A stretch of DNA of 64,000 nt, taken from Cacajao melanocephalus. Its lineage: Eukaryota > Chordata > Mammalia > Primates > Pitheciidae. Each line of letters begins with the position of its first letter. Position 1 is the stretch's first letter. Below the pieces are notes generated by a model. It did no database searches, was not told the DNA's origin, and saw only the letters and a program-made list of their open reading frames with translations. Shown here one piece after another: positions 1 through 11,819 of the stretch. A program made the translations under genes and the position numbers. Location: NCBI GenBank assembly GCA_963573385.1, contig CAUYLG010059294.1, forward strand, positions 82,869 to 146,868, read 5' to 3'.

Positions 1-1396
1 TCTCATTCTGTCATCATCTAAGAATTACATATTTATGTTAATAGTGAGTGCTATTGTTGATAAGCTACTTGTAACAAATGAGTCAAGCAAAAGGCATGAA
101 TTCTGCAGATGGTGGAATAATTCAGTGGGATAATCTGCATAAGAAGATTCATACTTTCATAGAAAACATTTTAATTTAGTGTTTGGCTTTGATCACTAGA
201 TTACTGAACATCCCTAATTTTTTTCATCTAGTTCCCACCTTCTTTTTAATTAAAAATTGTACTGTGATTAGTGGTTAATCTTTTTCCAGGCAGCAACATG
301 ATTATATTATGCTATGTTGTATGGTACAGATTTTCTATTGTTATAATTTCACTTGCATAACTTTCTGTCACCAGCTTCCTCAGTAAAATACTGCTCCCTG
401 TGAAGGAAAAGCAAACAATTCAATATTATCTTGGCTTTTATTCACATGAATAGAAAGCACATCAAAGTTTATCAGATCACACATATTTGATTGGTTTATT
501 CCCATGGAAGAAAGATGTATGCTGTTCATTATCTGGGTTTCTTGTAGATTTGATCATTCATTGCTCAACAACTAATTTTTGGGGGGATGACAATATTCAC
601 ATTCAACAAGTCAAAATTCCTCTAACTTATCAGAAGCAGCTATTAATGGACTCTCTCCCTCATATCATTTTTCACATCAGGCTGATGACAGAGTATCCAG
701 GAGGCTCCCCCAAAGCTCTGAGATCCCTTAGATGCTGAGCCAAATAATGATGATGTGAGTAAAATCTCAGGTCTCTGCCACAGTGGTCAAGAGAGTAGCA
801 ACCAAGTTTAAGGCCGGTTCAAATAATAACATATTGTGAGAAAAGTTTTTGAGCAATAGTCTGTGTTCTCACTCTAGTTATTCATGTTCCTCCTCCATTC
901 AGCTGAAGTAGGCTTTTATCAGTTAGTCACCAAAAGGTAACCATCTTGCGTGGCATTCTTTGCATTTAGGATTTTAGAAATTTTATTTTTATTTTAAATT
1001 CATTTGTTTGTTATCTATTTTATTTTTAGCTTCTGGAGTTAAATGAGTCAGTAGAAAGTATAAAATTATTTCATGTTCTTATGTGGGAAATGAGAAATCA
1101 TAGAGAAATATATTGAGAAGAATTTTCAAAAATACTTTTCATAATAGCAAGAAATTTAAAGAATACATGAAGGGAAATGAAATTTCACTACTATACCTGA
1201 AAGCAATAAACCAGGACTAGACCAGACGAAGAGCAGCTGCTAGTGTTTCAAGTGAGAAAGCTTTCTTTTGATCTCTGTAGGGGGTATATCTTTTGACCTC
1301 AATGAGAAGATATTTCAGCACAAAGTTTCAAATAAGTAGTTCTTTATATTTAAATAGCATTTTTTTAATCTTTTGCCAGTTTACTGGATAAAACTA
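1..1396. other. AT-rich sequence, nothing recognised
   Basis: I see no gene, RNA or repeat that I can name here. The longest open frame is an 83-codon stretch at 487-738 with no recognisable motif and no flanking splice signals that would make it an exon. Confidence 0.5.
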
Positions 1397-1580
1397 TGGT
1401 TCTCAAGTTTTAATGCATATCAGAATAACCCAGAGGGTTTATTAAAACCAGATTGCTGCTCCCCAACTCCAGATAGCCTAATTCAGTAGGTCTTGGATGA
1501 GGCTTATGAATTTACTTTTCTAACAGATTTCTGGGGATGTTGATGCTGATGGTCAAGGAACTATATATTGAGAACCACTG
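1397..1580. mobile_element. MER5A-like hAT-Charlie MITE
   Basis: This is a short non-autonomous DNA transposon with no coding capacity. It opens with TGGTTCTCAA and closes with the complementary TTGAGAACCACTG, so the terminal inverted repeats are readable. The interior matches the remembered MER5A layout: CAGAATAACCC..., then GGGTTTATTAAAA, ATTCAGTAGGTCT and GATGCTGATG. At about 184 bp it is close to full length (about 189 bp). Divergence is typical of an element older than primates. Confidence 0.85.
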
Positions 1581-2650
1581 GCACAGAACATACTGCTGAT
1601 TTTGTGTACATATGTCCTTAGAAGGTACTAAATTGTTATTTTATGTCAATAGAGACTTTATTGCCCCCTTTATATAGTTCTTCTGGTGTTAATCAACTTT
1701 TTAAAATGGGGCTGTCCTGTAATGGGCAGTAACATTTATAGAAGAAAAAATACACAGAGGAGCCTTGAATGTGATGTAAGGAAGTCTGAGTCTCAGTTTT
1801 TTTCACTTTCCTGTGCTCAGTGGCTTGAGATGATCAACTACAGTCACAGGCTCACTCTCTTTTTCTACAAAATTGGAACAATACTTATCTCCCAATACAG
1901 GGCAATATAAATTTAGTATCTAGTCTCTTTATATATTTTTTAATTGATTGTATACGGTATATATGGAGAAATGAAAGACAAGAACAGTCTATGTTAATTA
2001 ACGGAGGTTGCCTTTGAGGGGAAGAACAGAAGAGAAATACAGCATTTTACTTTGTACATTTCTGCATTGTTTGTATCTTACAGCAATAATCATTTATATA
2101 GAAATTTTGTACTTAATTATAAAGTAAATGATACTTTTTTTCAAAAAAGATATCAATACACTGACAGGAGGCTTCTCTTTGGAAAGCAGTATTATCTCAT
2201 ATGACAAGTTTCTATTTCCCTTCTAAAATACCAACCTGCGAATGAATTCTTAGGCTTTCTGTGAACATGCTAAAATAGAACCCAAAGCAGTTCATGCAAC
2301 CGGTTATTTTTCCTTCAGCCCTAGCTCACACAGTTCCTGTGCTCTGTGTCAAAATGTGCTACTGCTGAGCACTGCGCTTCCCTTGGAGCGGTCAGTGAAA
2401 GTGATGTCTAATCAAGAATAACTTTCTCTGCAGGTTTCTTTCCTGTAATTTACTTCCCACTGATTCTCAGGGAGGTGATTCTGCGGTGAAAATACAGTCG
2501 CTGTTTAATCAGTTCCCTTGATTTCTTTCTGAAATCCATAAGAAGATAGCATCGCAGTGACACCCTGTCACTGCAGTGGCTTAGAAACTTTGGGTGTTTT
2601 GTCAACAAGCCTTCTCTGAGCAGAACCCTGCCCTAGGCACTACAGCTGGG
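1581..2650. other. Unassigned sequence, richer in G+C from 2160
   Basis: No gene or named repeat is seen. The stretch 2160-2640 is less A/T-rich and looks less decayed than its surroundings. It has no long open frame. Confidence 0.4.
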
Positions 2651-3017
2651 TGTATTAGTCTGCTGTCACGCTGCTATGAAGAAATATTTGAGATTGGATA
2701 ATTTAGAAGAGAAAGATGTTTAATTGGCTCACAGTTCTGCATGGCTGGGGAGGCCTCAGGAAACTTACAATCATGATGGAAGGCACGTGTTCACAGGGTG
2801 GCTGGAGAGAGAATGAGTGCAAGCAGGGGAAACGCCAGACACTCATAAAACCATCAGATCTCCTGAGATTCACTCATTATCATGAGAACAGCATGGGGAA
2901 AACTGCCCCATGATTCAATTACATTCACCTGGTCCCACTCTTGATATATGGGGATTATGGGGATTATAATTCAGGGTGAGATTTAAGTGGGGACACAGAG
3001 CTAAATAAACCATATCA
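2651..3017 (-). mobile_element. MST-type (ERVL-MaLR) solo LTR
   Basis: On plus it begins TGTATTAGTCTG and ends ACCATATCA, the reverse complement of a MaLR LTR that runs TGATATGG...CAGACTAATACA. Internal landmarks fit MSTA/MSTB: the GCCAGACACTCATAAAACC block, GATTCACTCATTATCATGAG, and GGAGGCCTCAGGAAACTTAC. It is essentially full length (367 bp) and is flanked by CTGGG and CTGGA, a 5-bp target-site duplication with one mismatch. No internal retroviral sequence lies beside it, so it is a recombined solo LTR. The 65-codon frame inside is a chance product. Confidence 0.9.
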
Positions 3018-4314
3018 CTGGATAGAAAATACATAATAAAATAGAAAACATGCTCTGCACTCTGTCTCTCAGCTTAGAACATAAAGGCAGGAAGAAGGAG
3101 TGAGAGATTTATGTATAAAATGAGAAATCAGAATTGGGTCGAAGGTCGCTGGAAAAAAATGACCAGATGAAGCAAGGAGAGTGAAGAAGAAGAAAAACAA
3201 CTGGATTGCAATTTCTAAAGAAGGAATATTGAAAAGTTTCAGGGTGAACAACTCTAGCTTTAAAATGTGAATTGTAATGTAAAAGTGAAAAGATGCCAAA
3301 AATTTCTGAAGCAACCCTAGGAATAGGGTGTTATTCCCCAGAAAGAATCTATGCAGGTTCCATTTCACTGTACTCCCTCCCAGCAGTCCCCTATCATCCT
3401 TGGCTGAGAAGCCTCAGTTAAGGATCATATGCCAGTGATGGTTTGTCTGAATGTCTGTCTATATTCTAGACCACAAGTCAGAAGTTCAAAGGCGGAAACT
3501 CAGTTCAGACTCTTTTGCAATCATTACTGTGTTGCTTAAAGGTCACAAATACGTTGAGTAAATAAAAACAGTCTGTTTTTAAAATGAAGCTCCTGAAACA
3601 TAACCTGATACTAAAAGATGTTCTGAGTTATTTTTTTAAAACTGTAGATTCTACTAAATTAGGCTCTATGTTTCCAGTTGCTACTATTTAGAATTCGATG
3701 TATGATAGTTTCACAGTTTCCTTTGGTTGGTTTTCCTTTTAATGGAATTCCTAATATATCCATTAAAAAAAATTTTTCAAACTGTCTTCCAAACTAACCT
3801 TTCCTCTGAACCTGTGCTTCTTAATTGTCAATGTGTTTGTTTTGTTCCTGCATTCTTTTAAAGAAATACAACAAAATGGGAGGAAATGTGTCAAGGTCGC
3901 TATTGAGAACAGAGAACAGAACTCTAAAGGAAGATTGCTACCAAGAGAATTGTGTTTAAAGCCAGAGAAAATCACTATGATTTTGTTTTTCTTTGTGTGA
4001 GTTCTTTTCTACACGTTGATTGTGGCTGTGGCAAGTAACAGAACGGAAGAGAGAAGCCATTTTAGGACATGCCTGGCAGCACGCAGATGATTTGGGACAC
4101 AGAGGAATTACAGATCCCCCCACCGTAATAGAAGGAAGAAACTACAGGCCAGGAAAAGACAAGGAAAGAACAATTGAAGACCATTCCAGCCAAGAGATCA
4201 GGACTTATAAGCAGATGCTAACTGGAAGTTCAACTAACTCAGAATGGAAACTGGGAAGAGAAGAGGAAAGCTGTCAGAGTGAATGAATTAACTTTATAGA
4301 GAAGTATAATGCCA
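3018..4314. other. Unassigned sequence
   Basis: I recognise no repeat or gene. Open frames at 3069-3368 (minus) and 4020-4286 (plus) lack known motifs, and their composition is ordinary for the region. Confidence 0.4.
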
Positions 4315-4985
4315 CACCCATCCACCTATCTCAATATCAAATAACCACCATTCTTCAAGCCTAAATCATAGCTTCTTCTGGAATTCTTTCTTGACAACCC
4401 CAGAGTGACACATTTTCTTCTAGGCTCCTTTAGTTCTCAAGGGTGCACTTCTCATTTGTTAGTCAACATATACCACCTTGTATCCTGGTTACATTTCATG
4501 TGTGATGTGTGTACTCTCCTGTGCTGAAGCTTTTACGATTTCTTTTTTGCAACTTCTAGATTGTCTTTTACTTAAATATTTAACTACTGTGTTAAATACA
4601 ATTACATCCTATGATCATCTGATGACATCAAAATCCCTCATATGAGTAATACTGTAATCATCTCAAATCGAGTTCAAAAGATAGACTCTATTCTGTAGCA
4701 CTTTGCACCATGTACAAGATTGGGAAATTGATGCCATGTCATTGGCATATGGAAGGTGTTCACAAACTAGCCCCAGACATTGTCAGATCAGTTGTATTTC
4801 CTTGGTATGCTTCACATGATCTGAAATTATTGTGTTCCCCGCTTTTGCATTTTTCTCCCCACTAAACTGTAAGCTCTGTGTGTGCCAGGAGGCTTTCTGT
4901 CTTGTTCACTAACAAATCTTTAGGGCCTAGAAAAGCAGCACTTAGCAGGTGTTTCATACCTGTTGAATGGAAAAACTGTTGTTGA
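4315..4985 (+). mobile_element. L2 LINE 3' region, decayed
   Basis: The sense-strand L2 signature is visible in two blocks. Near 4385 is a version of the CTTCCTTGACCACCCCAG motif (TTCTTGACAACCCCAG). Near 4860 the 3' end reads CACTAAACTGTAAGCTC, followed by TCTTGTTCACT, GCACTTAGCAGG and TGTTGAATGGA. The part between is diverged. L2 moved before the placental radiation, which fits the decay. Confidence 0.7.
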
Positions 4986-5559
4986 TTCTAACCATATAAT
5001 ATGAAGTCCTATAATCCAAAAGTCTTGACAGATCTTATAAAATTAGGACTTTAATGTAAGGATTAGGTAAGGTCTCTACTGATGTAGAAAGATGTTAAAA
5101 GGTGCAAAAGCAAATACGCCATAGGCCTGCCTGCAAAAAGGAGAAAAACTTTTAGGAAGAGGATAGTATAACTTCTCTAAGACCCACGTGAAGATTCCAG
5201 CTTACTATTTGCCAAGTCTTTATGGAATTATCATTAGTTGTATGTTCTGTACTGTGTTTTATGACTACCAACATGGGTGTTCAAAGTTGTCTTTGCAATT
5301 AGGCTGTACATTTAGTTACACTCCTCATACGATTATCCATAGCAGAACTTGAGCCATTTGTCTTGCCTCTTGAAGTCCATCCTTCCGTGTTACCTCCTTG
5401 GCTTATGTACATTATAGGAGTAACTCATAAAGGACAAAGCGCTCACACACTGGTCTTTGTTCCCTACTGCACTTCAAGAGTAGAAGCTTAAGTCAGTGCA
5501 GCCGCAGAAGAGAGCAAAATGACACCCGTGTAGATGAAGATAATCACATCCCAAGCCTT
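4986..5559. other. Unassigned sequence
   Basis: Nothing recognised. It is ordinary AT-rich non-coding DNA between an L2 and an old L1. Confidence 0.4.
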
Positions 5560-6110
5560 GGGGAAATACACATGTGAATAAAAAGGCATATACAAGAAAG
5601 TTCTTTGCAGCCTTGTCAATAAAAGCAAAAAATTAGACATAACCTAAAGTTTTATTAAGTTGAAAACAGATAAATACATCATGATATATTCACACAAGGG
5701 ACTATTTCTCAGCAGTCAAAACAAATGAATTACTGCTATATCTGTCAACATGAATAAATCTAAAAACATAATGTTGAGTGAAAAAAGTTAGATATAATAC
5801 ACTTTATATATAGTTTAAAATCTGCTAAAAGCACCATAAAACTTATGTATGCATAAATATATAGCAAATGCATATGAGAGAATAAGTCCTGATTTAATAA
5901 TAGTGCTTACTTCTATGAATAGAAGAAAGGGGGTGGATAAAATTGAGGAAAACATGGGCTCACAAGTGTATATGCAATGTTTAATTGATTCTTTTAAAAT
6001 CTTCAAGAAAAAATGTTTTATAATATTAAGGTAGTTATGCACAAGAATGTTATATCACTTACTGTACTTGCTGTGTGTTTGAAACATTGAAATAATAAAT
6101 ACTTACTTAA
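5560..6110 (+). mobile_element. L1M-type LINE-1 3' end
   Basis: This carries the end of a decayed ORF2 plus the 3' UTR of an old L1. Landmarks in order are a TGCAGCCTTGTCAATAAAAGC block, GATATATTCACACAAGGGAC (from the typical TATTCATACAATGGA), AACATGAATAAATCTAAAAA, ATAATGTTGAGTGAAAAAAG, and a 3' end near GTTTGAAACATTGAAATAATAAA. The reading frame is destroyed. The RPS10 pseudogene starts about a dozen bases downstream, in an A-rich stretch. Confidence 0.7.
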
Positions 6111-6121
6111 CAAAAACACAT

Positions 6122-6672
6122 TCATTTCCGACCCTGGCCCCGGACGGTACAGCTGCCGAGATATTGATGCCTAAGAAGAACCGGATTGCCATTTATGAAA
6201 GGACGTAGCCATGGTGACCAAGAAGGATGTCCACATGCCTAACCACTTGGAGCTGGCAGACAAGAATATGCCCAACCTTCAGATCATAAAGACCATGCAG
6301 GCTCTCAAGTTCCAAGGCTACGTGAAGGAACAGTTCGCCTGGAGACATTTCTAGTGCTACCTTACCAGTGAGAGTATCCAGAATCTCCGTGATTACCTTC
6401 ATCTGCCCCTGGAGATTGTGCACAGCTGTCCAGAGATTAGCAGGCCTCAGCCTAAAGATCTGGAGAGTGAACGACCTGCAAGACTTACAAGAGCGGGAGC
6501 CGACAGAGATACCTACAGGAGTGCTGTGCCCCCTGGTGCCACAAAACAGCCAAGGCTGGGGCTGGGTCAGCAACTGAAATCCAGTTTAGAGGCAGAGTTG
6601 GTGGTGGACATGGTCAGCCACCTCAGTAAAATTGGAGAGTATTATTTTGCACTGAATAAACTTAGCAGCCAA
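6122..6672 (+). pseudogene. RPS10P: RPS10 processed pseudogene
   Basis: This is an intronless copy of the mRNA for ribosomal protein S10 of the small (40S) subunit. It begins in the 5' UTR (CCGGACGG...CAGCTGCCGAG). It continues through the start region coding for [12 protein letters not shown], the KKDVHMP block, the KEQFAWRHF block and the RPARLTR...[13 protein letters not shown] block. It ends in the 3' UTR with GAATAAACTTAGCAGCC and an A/C-rich degraded tail. It cannot make S10. The initiator ATG is ATA. About 15 bases are lost after the codons for IYE, followed by an in-frame TAG near 6192. A tyrosine codon is TAG at 6353-6355 (WRHF then stop). About 9 or more bases are missing near 6420, and a one-base loss near 6540 shifts the frame before the C-terminal Gly/Arg-rich tail. 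An open frame at 6418-6867 is a relic of the S10 C-terminal half running into flanking DNA. No promoter is visible, and L1-mediated retrotransposition is the expected origin. The specific locus number is unknown. Confidence 0.95.
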
Positions 6673-7735
6673 AAAACCAAACCAAAACAACAAACAACAT
6701 TTAAAAGCCCAAAGAAAAAACAATGTATTCACAAAAGGCGAGTTAAAGTTATTGAGGTTGAAATAAGACTGGCAAAAGGAAAGGAAATGAGAAGTGAAAC
6801 TGAACAAGATGGAGAAGATGCAGGAGGGAGCGTGAGAAAGAGATCCAGAGAAATAGGTGAGACCTGAAAGAAAAGACCGACTGGGAAAGTCCCAAGTGAT
6901 AAAGAGTGAGAACGGAGAAGTTACATCAATGCAAGGCAGTGGCTCATGCGTCAATGGGAAACAAAATGGGAAACAGAGCTAGCACCGTCTGCAGACCACA
7001 ATAGGAGTATCAGCAAAGATGTATTACATCACTGCAAAGCAAATTACGGAAACACATAATTAGTTCCCTTTCTAAAAGTCAATATGCTAGGGTAAAGTTA
7101 AGAACGTCCTAGGAGCCAATTAGCAAAATGCTGCTATTAGAGGCAAGGGTGACTGGAAGAAAACTATTGTTCTGATTGTTTCTCAAATCTAGTTTAATTG
7201 TGCTAGTAGAATGATGCAGTGATATATGAACTGTAATCATGACTCAACCCCTTCCACCCTTCATAGGTAAGAGGTGGTAAAGGGCAAGAAGATTGTCTTT
7301 CCCTCAGAACAATGAAAGAAGGCAAGGTGACACAACAATACACCAATGCGTGTCAAGAGATTCTATTGCAGCACCAAACAGCAGCATCTCTACACAGAGA
7401 AATGGGTCTCCACTGGACATTCAAACCAGGATAATTGATTGTAAATCTATGACTCACCAAATCTTACCTGTCAATGGGGACTAGAAGAATATTACAGTGA
7501 GCCAGGCTGCCATTTATTAAATGGGAACTTGCTGACAGGTATCATATTTCTATTAGGGAAGGAAAAAAAAGCAACCTTCTTGGGAATTTCTATTCATATT
7601 AACTGCCTCATTTGACTTGTGCACCCTTGTTTTTGACCAGGAAATAGAAAATTAGATATCGTTTCATGCGAGAGTTTATTTTCTTTAAGTAATCTAGAAA
7701 GCAAGATAAGAGAGAAAGAAGCATAGAGAACAAAA
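6673..7735. other. Unassigned sequence
   Basis: This is purine-rich DNA (6700-6900), then ordinary sequence up to the inverted repeat. No gene or repeat family is recognised. Confidence 0.4.
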
Positions 7736-8279
7736 GAGAAACAGAGTTGAACGGCAGAGAGATTGAGAAAATAAACGCCTCCAACCAGAATCAGATCCCT
7801 CACCAAGGAAATGTTGACAGCTATTTTTTTCATTAAGGAAAACATAGAAGCTTTTAAACTGTAGGCTCTGTTGAATTCTGTAAAAATCAACTCTGCACTT
7901 CCCTTGTCTATCCTGAAGTGGCACTAAAAATAAAAACTCATTCCATTAGTTGGTTAACTAACCTCAATGTACCTGTTAATTGACTATTAGATTGACACTT
8001 TTTTTGAACAGAGATCTTTCTCGAGATCGTCCATGTTTTTAAATACATAGAATTTGAAGAATTTAAGACTTTCAGTGTCAGTCTTTAAAAAACATAAAAG
8101 TGTAAGTAAAAATACTTGTGAGTAGCCTCCAAAACAGTTTCTTCTCAAGAATAATTAATTATTAAACTTGTCTGTACAAAATTATTTACTGTGGGTTGTT
8201 TTGACTCAATTTTATAGCCATATTCTCTGCTGTGATATTCAGTTTTTATTAACTCTATTTTTAAATGATGTAGCTTCAA
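7736..8279 (+). repeat. Left arm of a long inverted repeat
   Basis: This 544-bp stretch reappears reverse-complemented at 9558-10115. Shared blocks include TCTATCCTGAAGTGGCAC, ACTCATTCCATTAGTTGGTT, CAATGTACCTGTTAATTGAC, GCCTCCAAAACAGTTTCTTC, AATAATTAATTATTAAACTT, GGGTTGTTTTGACTCAATTT, TCTCTGCTGTGATATTCAG and TTAAATGATGTAGCTTCAA. By eye the arms agree at about 85-90%, with small indels, and similarity falls off sharply at both ends. The opposite-strand frame at 7594-7890 resembles the plus-strand frame at 9953-10255 only because of this repeat. I cannot name a family for it. It is either a local inverted duplication or two opposite insertions of a moderately young repeat. Confidence 0.9.
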
Positions 8280-8776
8280 TTTTGTCCAAATTTATTCTAA
8301 GCAGTTCAGAGGGCATTTGCAGATACCCAGTTCCCTAATGCAGCAGTCATCCTGACTCCTGGCTTATCTGCTTATTACAAACAAACAGATGTGATGGGAA
8401 AGGTGATGGGGAGTAAACAGTGCAATTGACTCTTATTAAATTTTAGATTTCAACTAGAAGTTAGTACATTTGATTTCTGCATTAAAATAATGGTATATAC
8501 CATAACATTTATGTCTAGAAATGCCAAGGCAACAAATCAAATGGCTCCTCCAAACTACGTCCTCATTTTAGAAAATCAGAGGACTTTAGAAGCATATCTC
8601 ATAGTTCAATTTCCATGTAATGGACATTGTTGACAGATGATATTCTAGACTGAAAATGTGAAGTATGGCCATTTTTTTGTAAACTGTTGATTCAGTAACT
8701 GAAAAAATGTTACTGCCCCAAAACACTTGCTTTTATCAAGCTTCATTTTATTTCCCTGTGTTCTTAATTTTTTAAA
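8280..8776. other. Spacer of the inverted repeat, unassigned
   Basis: Unique-looking AT-rich DNA between the two arms, with no gene or named repeat. Confidence 0.4.
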
Positions 8777-9020
8777 AAGTTTTTTTTATTATTATACTTT
8801 AAATTTTGGGATACATGTGCAGAACATTCAGGTTTGTTACATAGTGCCATGGAGGTATGCTGCACCCATCAACCTGTCATCTACATTAGGTATTTCTTCT
8901 AATGCTATCCCTTCCCTATCCCCATATCCCTTAAAAGGCCCCGGGGTATAGTGTTCCCCTCCCTGTGTCTGTGCATTCTCATTGTTCAACTCCAACTTAT
9001 GAGTGAGAATCTGTACTTGG
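8777..9020 (-). mobile_element. LINE-1 3'-end fragment inside the spacer
   Basis: Antisense L1 3' UTR: a T-rich start, TATTATTATACTTTAAATTT, GGGATACATGTGCAGAACAT, then the CCCTCCCTGTGTCTGTGCAT and CATTGTTCAACTCC blocks, ending at ATGAGTGAGAATC. It is severely 5' truncated (about 240 bp). Confidence 0.85.
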
Positions 9021-9557
9021 GAACAACCTCGTTCAGAACAACAACTGCTTCTAAGGTCTTGACAGCCCTCAAAATAATTCATGGCAACTTTATTTTCTGT
9101 CTCTAGCCTTCCCTACTCTAGGACGCTTATCGTTAACATTTGTCAGCAGCACCTCATGGACACACTACACAGACCCTCCATTACCCTGATTGCCCATGTG
9201 CCAGACCACTTTTGGCTCACATTCAGGATGGTGGTTAAAATTCCTGAGCTGTAGAGACAGAGAGAGCTTGCTTGAAATCTCGGCTTTGCTGCCTTTTAGC
9301 TCCATGGCTTAGTGGGATGTTGGTCACCCCAGGCCTCCTTCACTGAACTTCCCCTTGAATTGCCAGCATCTACACCATTTCCTCTCCAGGAGTGTCCTCA
9401 GACTTCAGAAGCCTGCTTTGTCTGCCAATACAAAGAGTGGGAAGTACCTAGAAATTTACACACCCTCAGAATGAGCCTTAACAAATCACTGTTCAGTGAT
9501 GGACAACCTCCCTAGCAGAGCTCCTCCATGCTGATAGACTAAAGCTACACTGAGACC
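9021..9557. other. Spacer of the inverted repeat, unassigned
   Basis: No gene or repeat named. A 67-codon frame at 9312-9515 has no recognisable content. Confidence 0.4.
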
Positions 9558-10115
9558 TTGAAGCTACATCATTTAAAAATAGAGTTAAAATAGCACCCCT
9601 GAATATCACAGCAGAGAACATGGCTACAAAATTGAGTCAAAACAACCCAAGGTAAATAATCTTGTACAGACAAGTTTAATAATTAATTATTCTTCTTAAG
9701 AAGAAACTGTTTTGGAGGCTATCTGCAGATTTTTACTTATGCTTTTACGTTTTTTAAAGACTGATATTGAAGGTCTTAAATTATTCAAATTCTATGTATT
9801 TACTTTAAAAACACTGAAGATCTTGAGAAAGATCTCTTTGTTCAAAAATAGTGTTAATCTAAATAGTCAATTAACAGGTACATTGAGGGTAGTTAACCAA
9901 CTAATGGAATGAGTTTTTATTTTTTAGTGCCACTTCAGGATAGACAAGAAAAGTGCAGAGTAGATTTTTACAGAATTCAACAGTCTGCAATTTAAAAGCT
10001 TCTATGTTTTCCTTAGTGAAAAAAATAGCTGTCAACATTTTCTCGGTGATGGACCTGATTCTGGTTGGAAACATTTATTTTCTCAATCTCTCTGCCTTTC
10101 ATTCTCTTGTTTCTC
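9558..10115 (-). repeat. Right arm of a long inverted repeat
   Basis: This is the reverse complement of 7736-8279, 558 bp long, with the arms' inner ends separated by 1278 bp. Plus-strand landmarks are TTGAAGCTACATCATTTAAA at the inner edge, AATTGAGTCAAAACAACCC, GTGCCACTTCAGGATAGACA, AAAATAGCTGTCAACATTTT, and GATTCTGGTTGGAAACATTT near the outer edge. Just outside (10116-10240) lies sequence like the 3' end of an ERVL-type LTR (CCCCAGAATCCTCACC). The left arm shows only doubtful similarity to that, so the repeat proper seems to stop at about 10115. Confidence 0.9.
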
Positions 10116-11819
10116 CTCCCTGCCCTGCTTCTCTCATTGTCCTACTGGTTTCTCCTGGAAGCATTTTCTTAGCAAAGCACTTGCCCCAGAATCCTCACCT
10201 CTGTTTCTGTGTCAGGGAAACCTGGCTGAAAATGAGAAATTATTATAACCTCTAAACCCCATTTTCCATAACTATACATGGGATGCAAATGGTATCTCCT
10301 TCTAGAATTAATTTAGGGAACAAATAAGAAAAAGCACATAGCATGTCATAGTTTCGTGCCTGATGCAAATGCTTGCTAAAATGTAACTATGATTATCAGA
10401 TGTTCTGGCAGAGATGAAACAGGATATTCAAAATACAGAAAATTCAGGGCTTTTCCTCCTCAAGTTTTGGAGGCCATGTTTCCACTAAGGAAGCTCAAGA
10501 ATGCTGGCTTCCCTTGAAAGGGCATGGTACTGTGGACTGCCACAGAATTCAAGCTCCCTGCAAAGGTGTCGAAGGACTTGTACACGACAGCCGGACACTG
10601 CTCAGCAGTCTGTGCTGCTTTTCTTTCTGTTGGCAATGAGCCAAGCAGCCCAGATCACCAGTGGCACTATTTTGCTGTCCTCTCTGGGGCATCAAGAGAA
10701 GAAGAATGTTTCCTACATAGAACAGAGAAAGTCAAAATCCAGAATACATGTCCCAAATATTGATTTCAAGAGTTCTTGTACAGGTTAAATGTGATATAAA
10801 TCTATATGCCAAATTAGTATAGAAAAACTGAGGCTTTATGTTTTTCATTTGGTTCAATGGACTGCATATTTGAGAGGTATAACATCGTGCAGCCAGTTAT
10901 GAGATTGATATTCGAGGGTTGCACTCACCCAGCTGCAAAGCTCAATGTGGGTTATATACGCAGCTGAAGGGAACTAGGCAGCGATTTTTAATTAATTAGC
11001 AATTTTGAGCCTCTCAAGCTAAAAGCTACCTTAATGATAAAAAGAGAACTGATATAAGAAGGCAAGAGAATTTGAAACATTCAGCCTGAAACAACAGAGA
11101 GATGCCCAGTACCGAGCTTTTAAGCAGGAACCTATCTTTTACTCAGCCATTCTATGCTAGCTATTAATATTTTATGGTTATAAAAATTATAAATAAATGA
11201 AAATCAGCTTAATATTTTGAGTTCATTAAGAGCCTTTTGGCCTCTGAAGAAAATCATTTTCGCTGGACTCTGACATCATTCGCTCTTGAGTAAAAACAAC
11301 AATCTTCTATTTATTTGTATAATGTAAATCAGGGCACAGCAAATGCTACCCCAAAGTATTTTTGGAGGGCCTCCAAAAATGTGAGATTTGACCATAAATT
11401 CTGTGACCCACCTTGCCTGAAAGTAAGTCATAAGATGCTCATTCCAGATAGGTCCTTTACCGCAACTGGAGAGAAAGAATGCTACACAGACAAGCCAAGG
11501 AGAATCTGAATACACAGCTCTCTTTGGTTCCCCTTTAATCTATTGCCATTAGAGCATACCCTTCTATTCAATCGCATTTCTACATGGCTCTCCATTCTTC
11601 ATTAAATCGAAGCATAAAAATGGACAGTTTTCTCTGGGTCTCTGGGTCTTTATTTTTGAAGGCTCCTGTGTCACATAAAATTTTGATTAAGTACGTTTGT
11701 TGTGCTTTTCTCTTTTTAACCTGTTAATGTAGGAGTGCTGGTTGTGTCCCTTATGATGGATGTGGAAGGATATCATAGCTCTCTGCCCCTACATATACCT
11801 ACTATGATTGCTAAAACCA
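10116..11819. other. Unassigned sequence
   Basis: No gene is recognised. The part 10440-10790 is richer in G+C and carries overlapping 79- and 95-codon frames in two phases on plus. Neither resembles a known protein, and no splice context is evident. Confidence 0.4.

Noticed and set aside
2651..3017. Possible provirus between the two MST LTRs
   Set aside because: The LTRs are in opposite orientations, each has its own target duplication, and no retroviral internal sequence lies between them.
6193..6573. 126-codon minus frame over the RPS10 pseudogene
   Set aside because: Antisense shadow of the pseudogene, with no independent support.
6418..6867. 149-codon plus frame with ribosomal S10 similarity
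   Set aside because: Part of the RPS10 processed pseudogene. It lacks the N-terminal half, is frameshifted near 6540 and continues into unrelated flanking DNA.
10116..10245. Extension of the inverted repeat into LTR-like 3' sequence on both sides
   Set aside because: Similarity between 7640-7735 and 10116-10240 is weak and could be compositional. The arms were closed at 7736 and 10115.
10501..10788. Overlapping 79- and 95-codon frames in G+C-richer DNA
   Set aside because: Considered as an exon or retrocopy, but no known protein, poly(A) tail or splice sites are visible. Left as unassigned.
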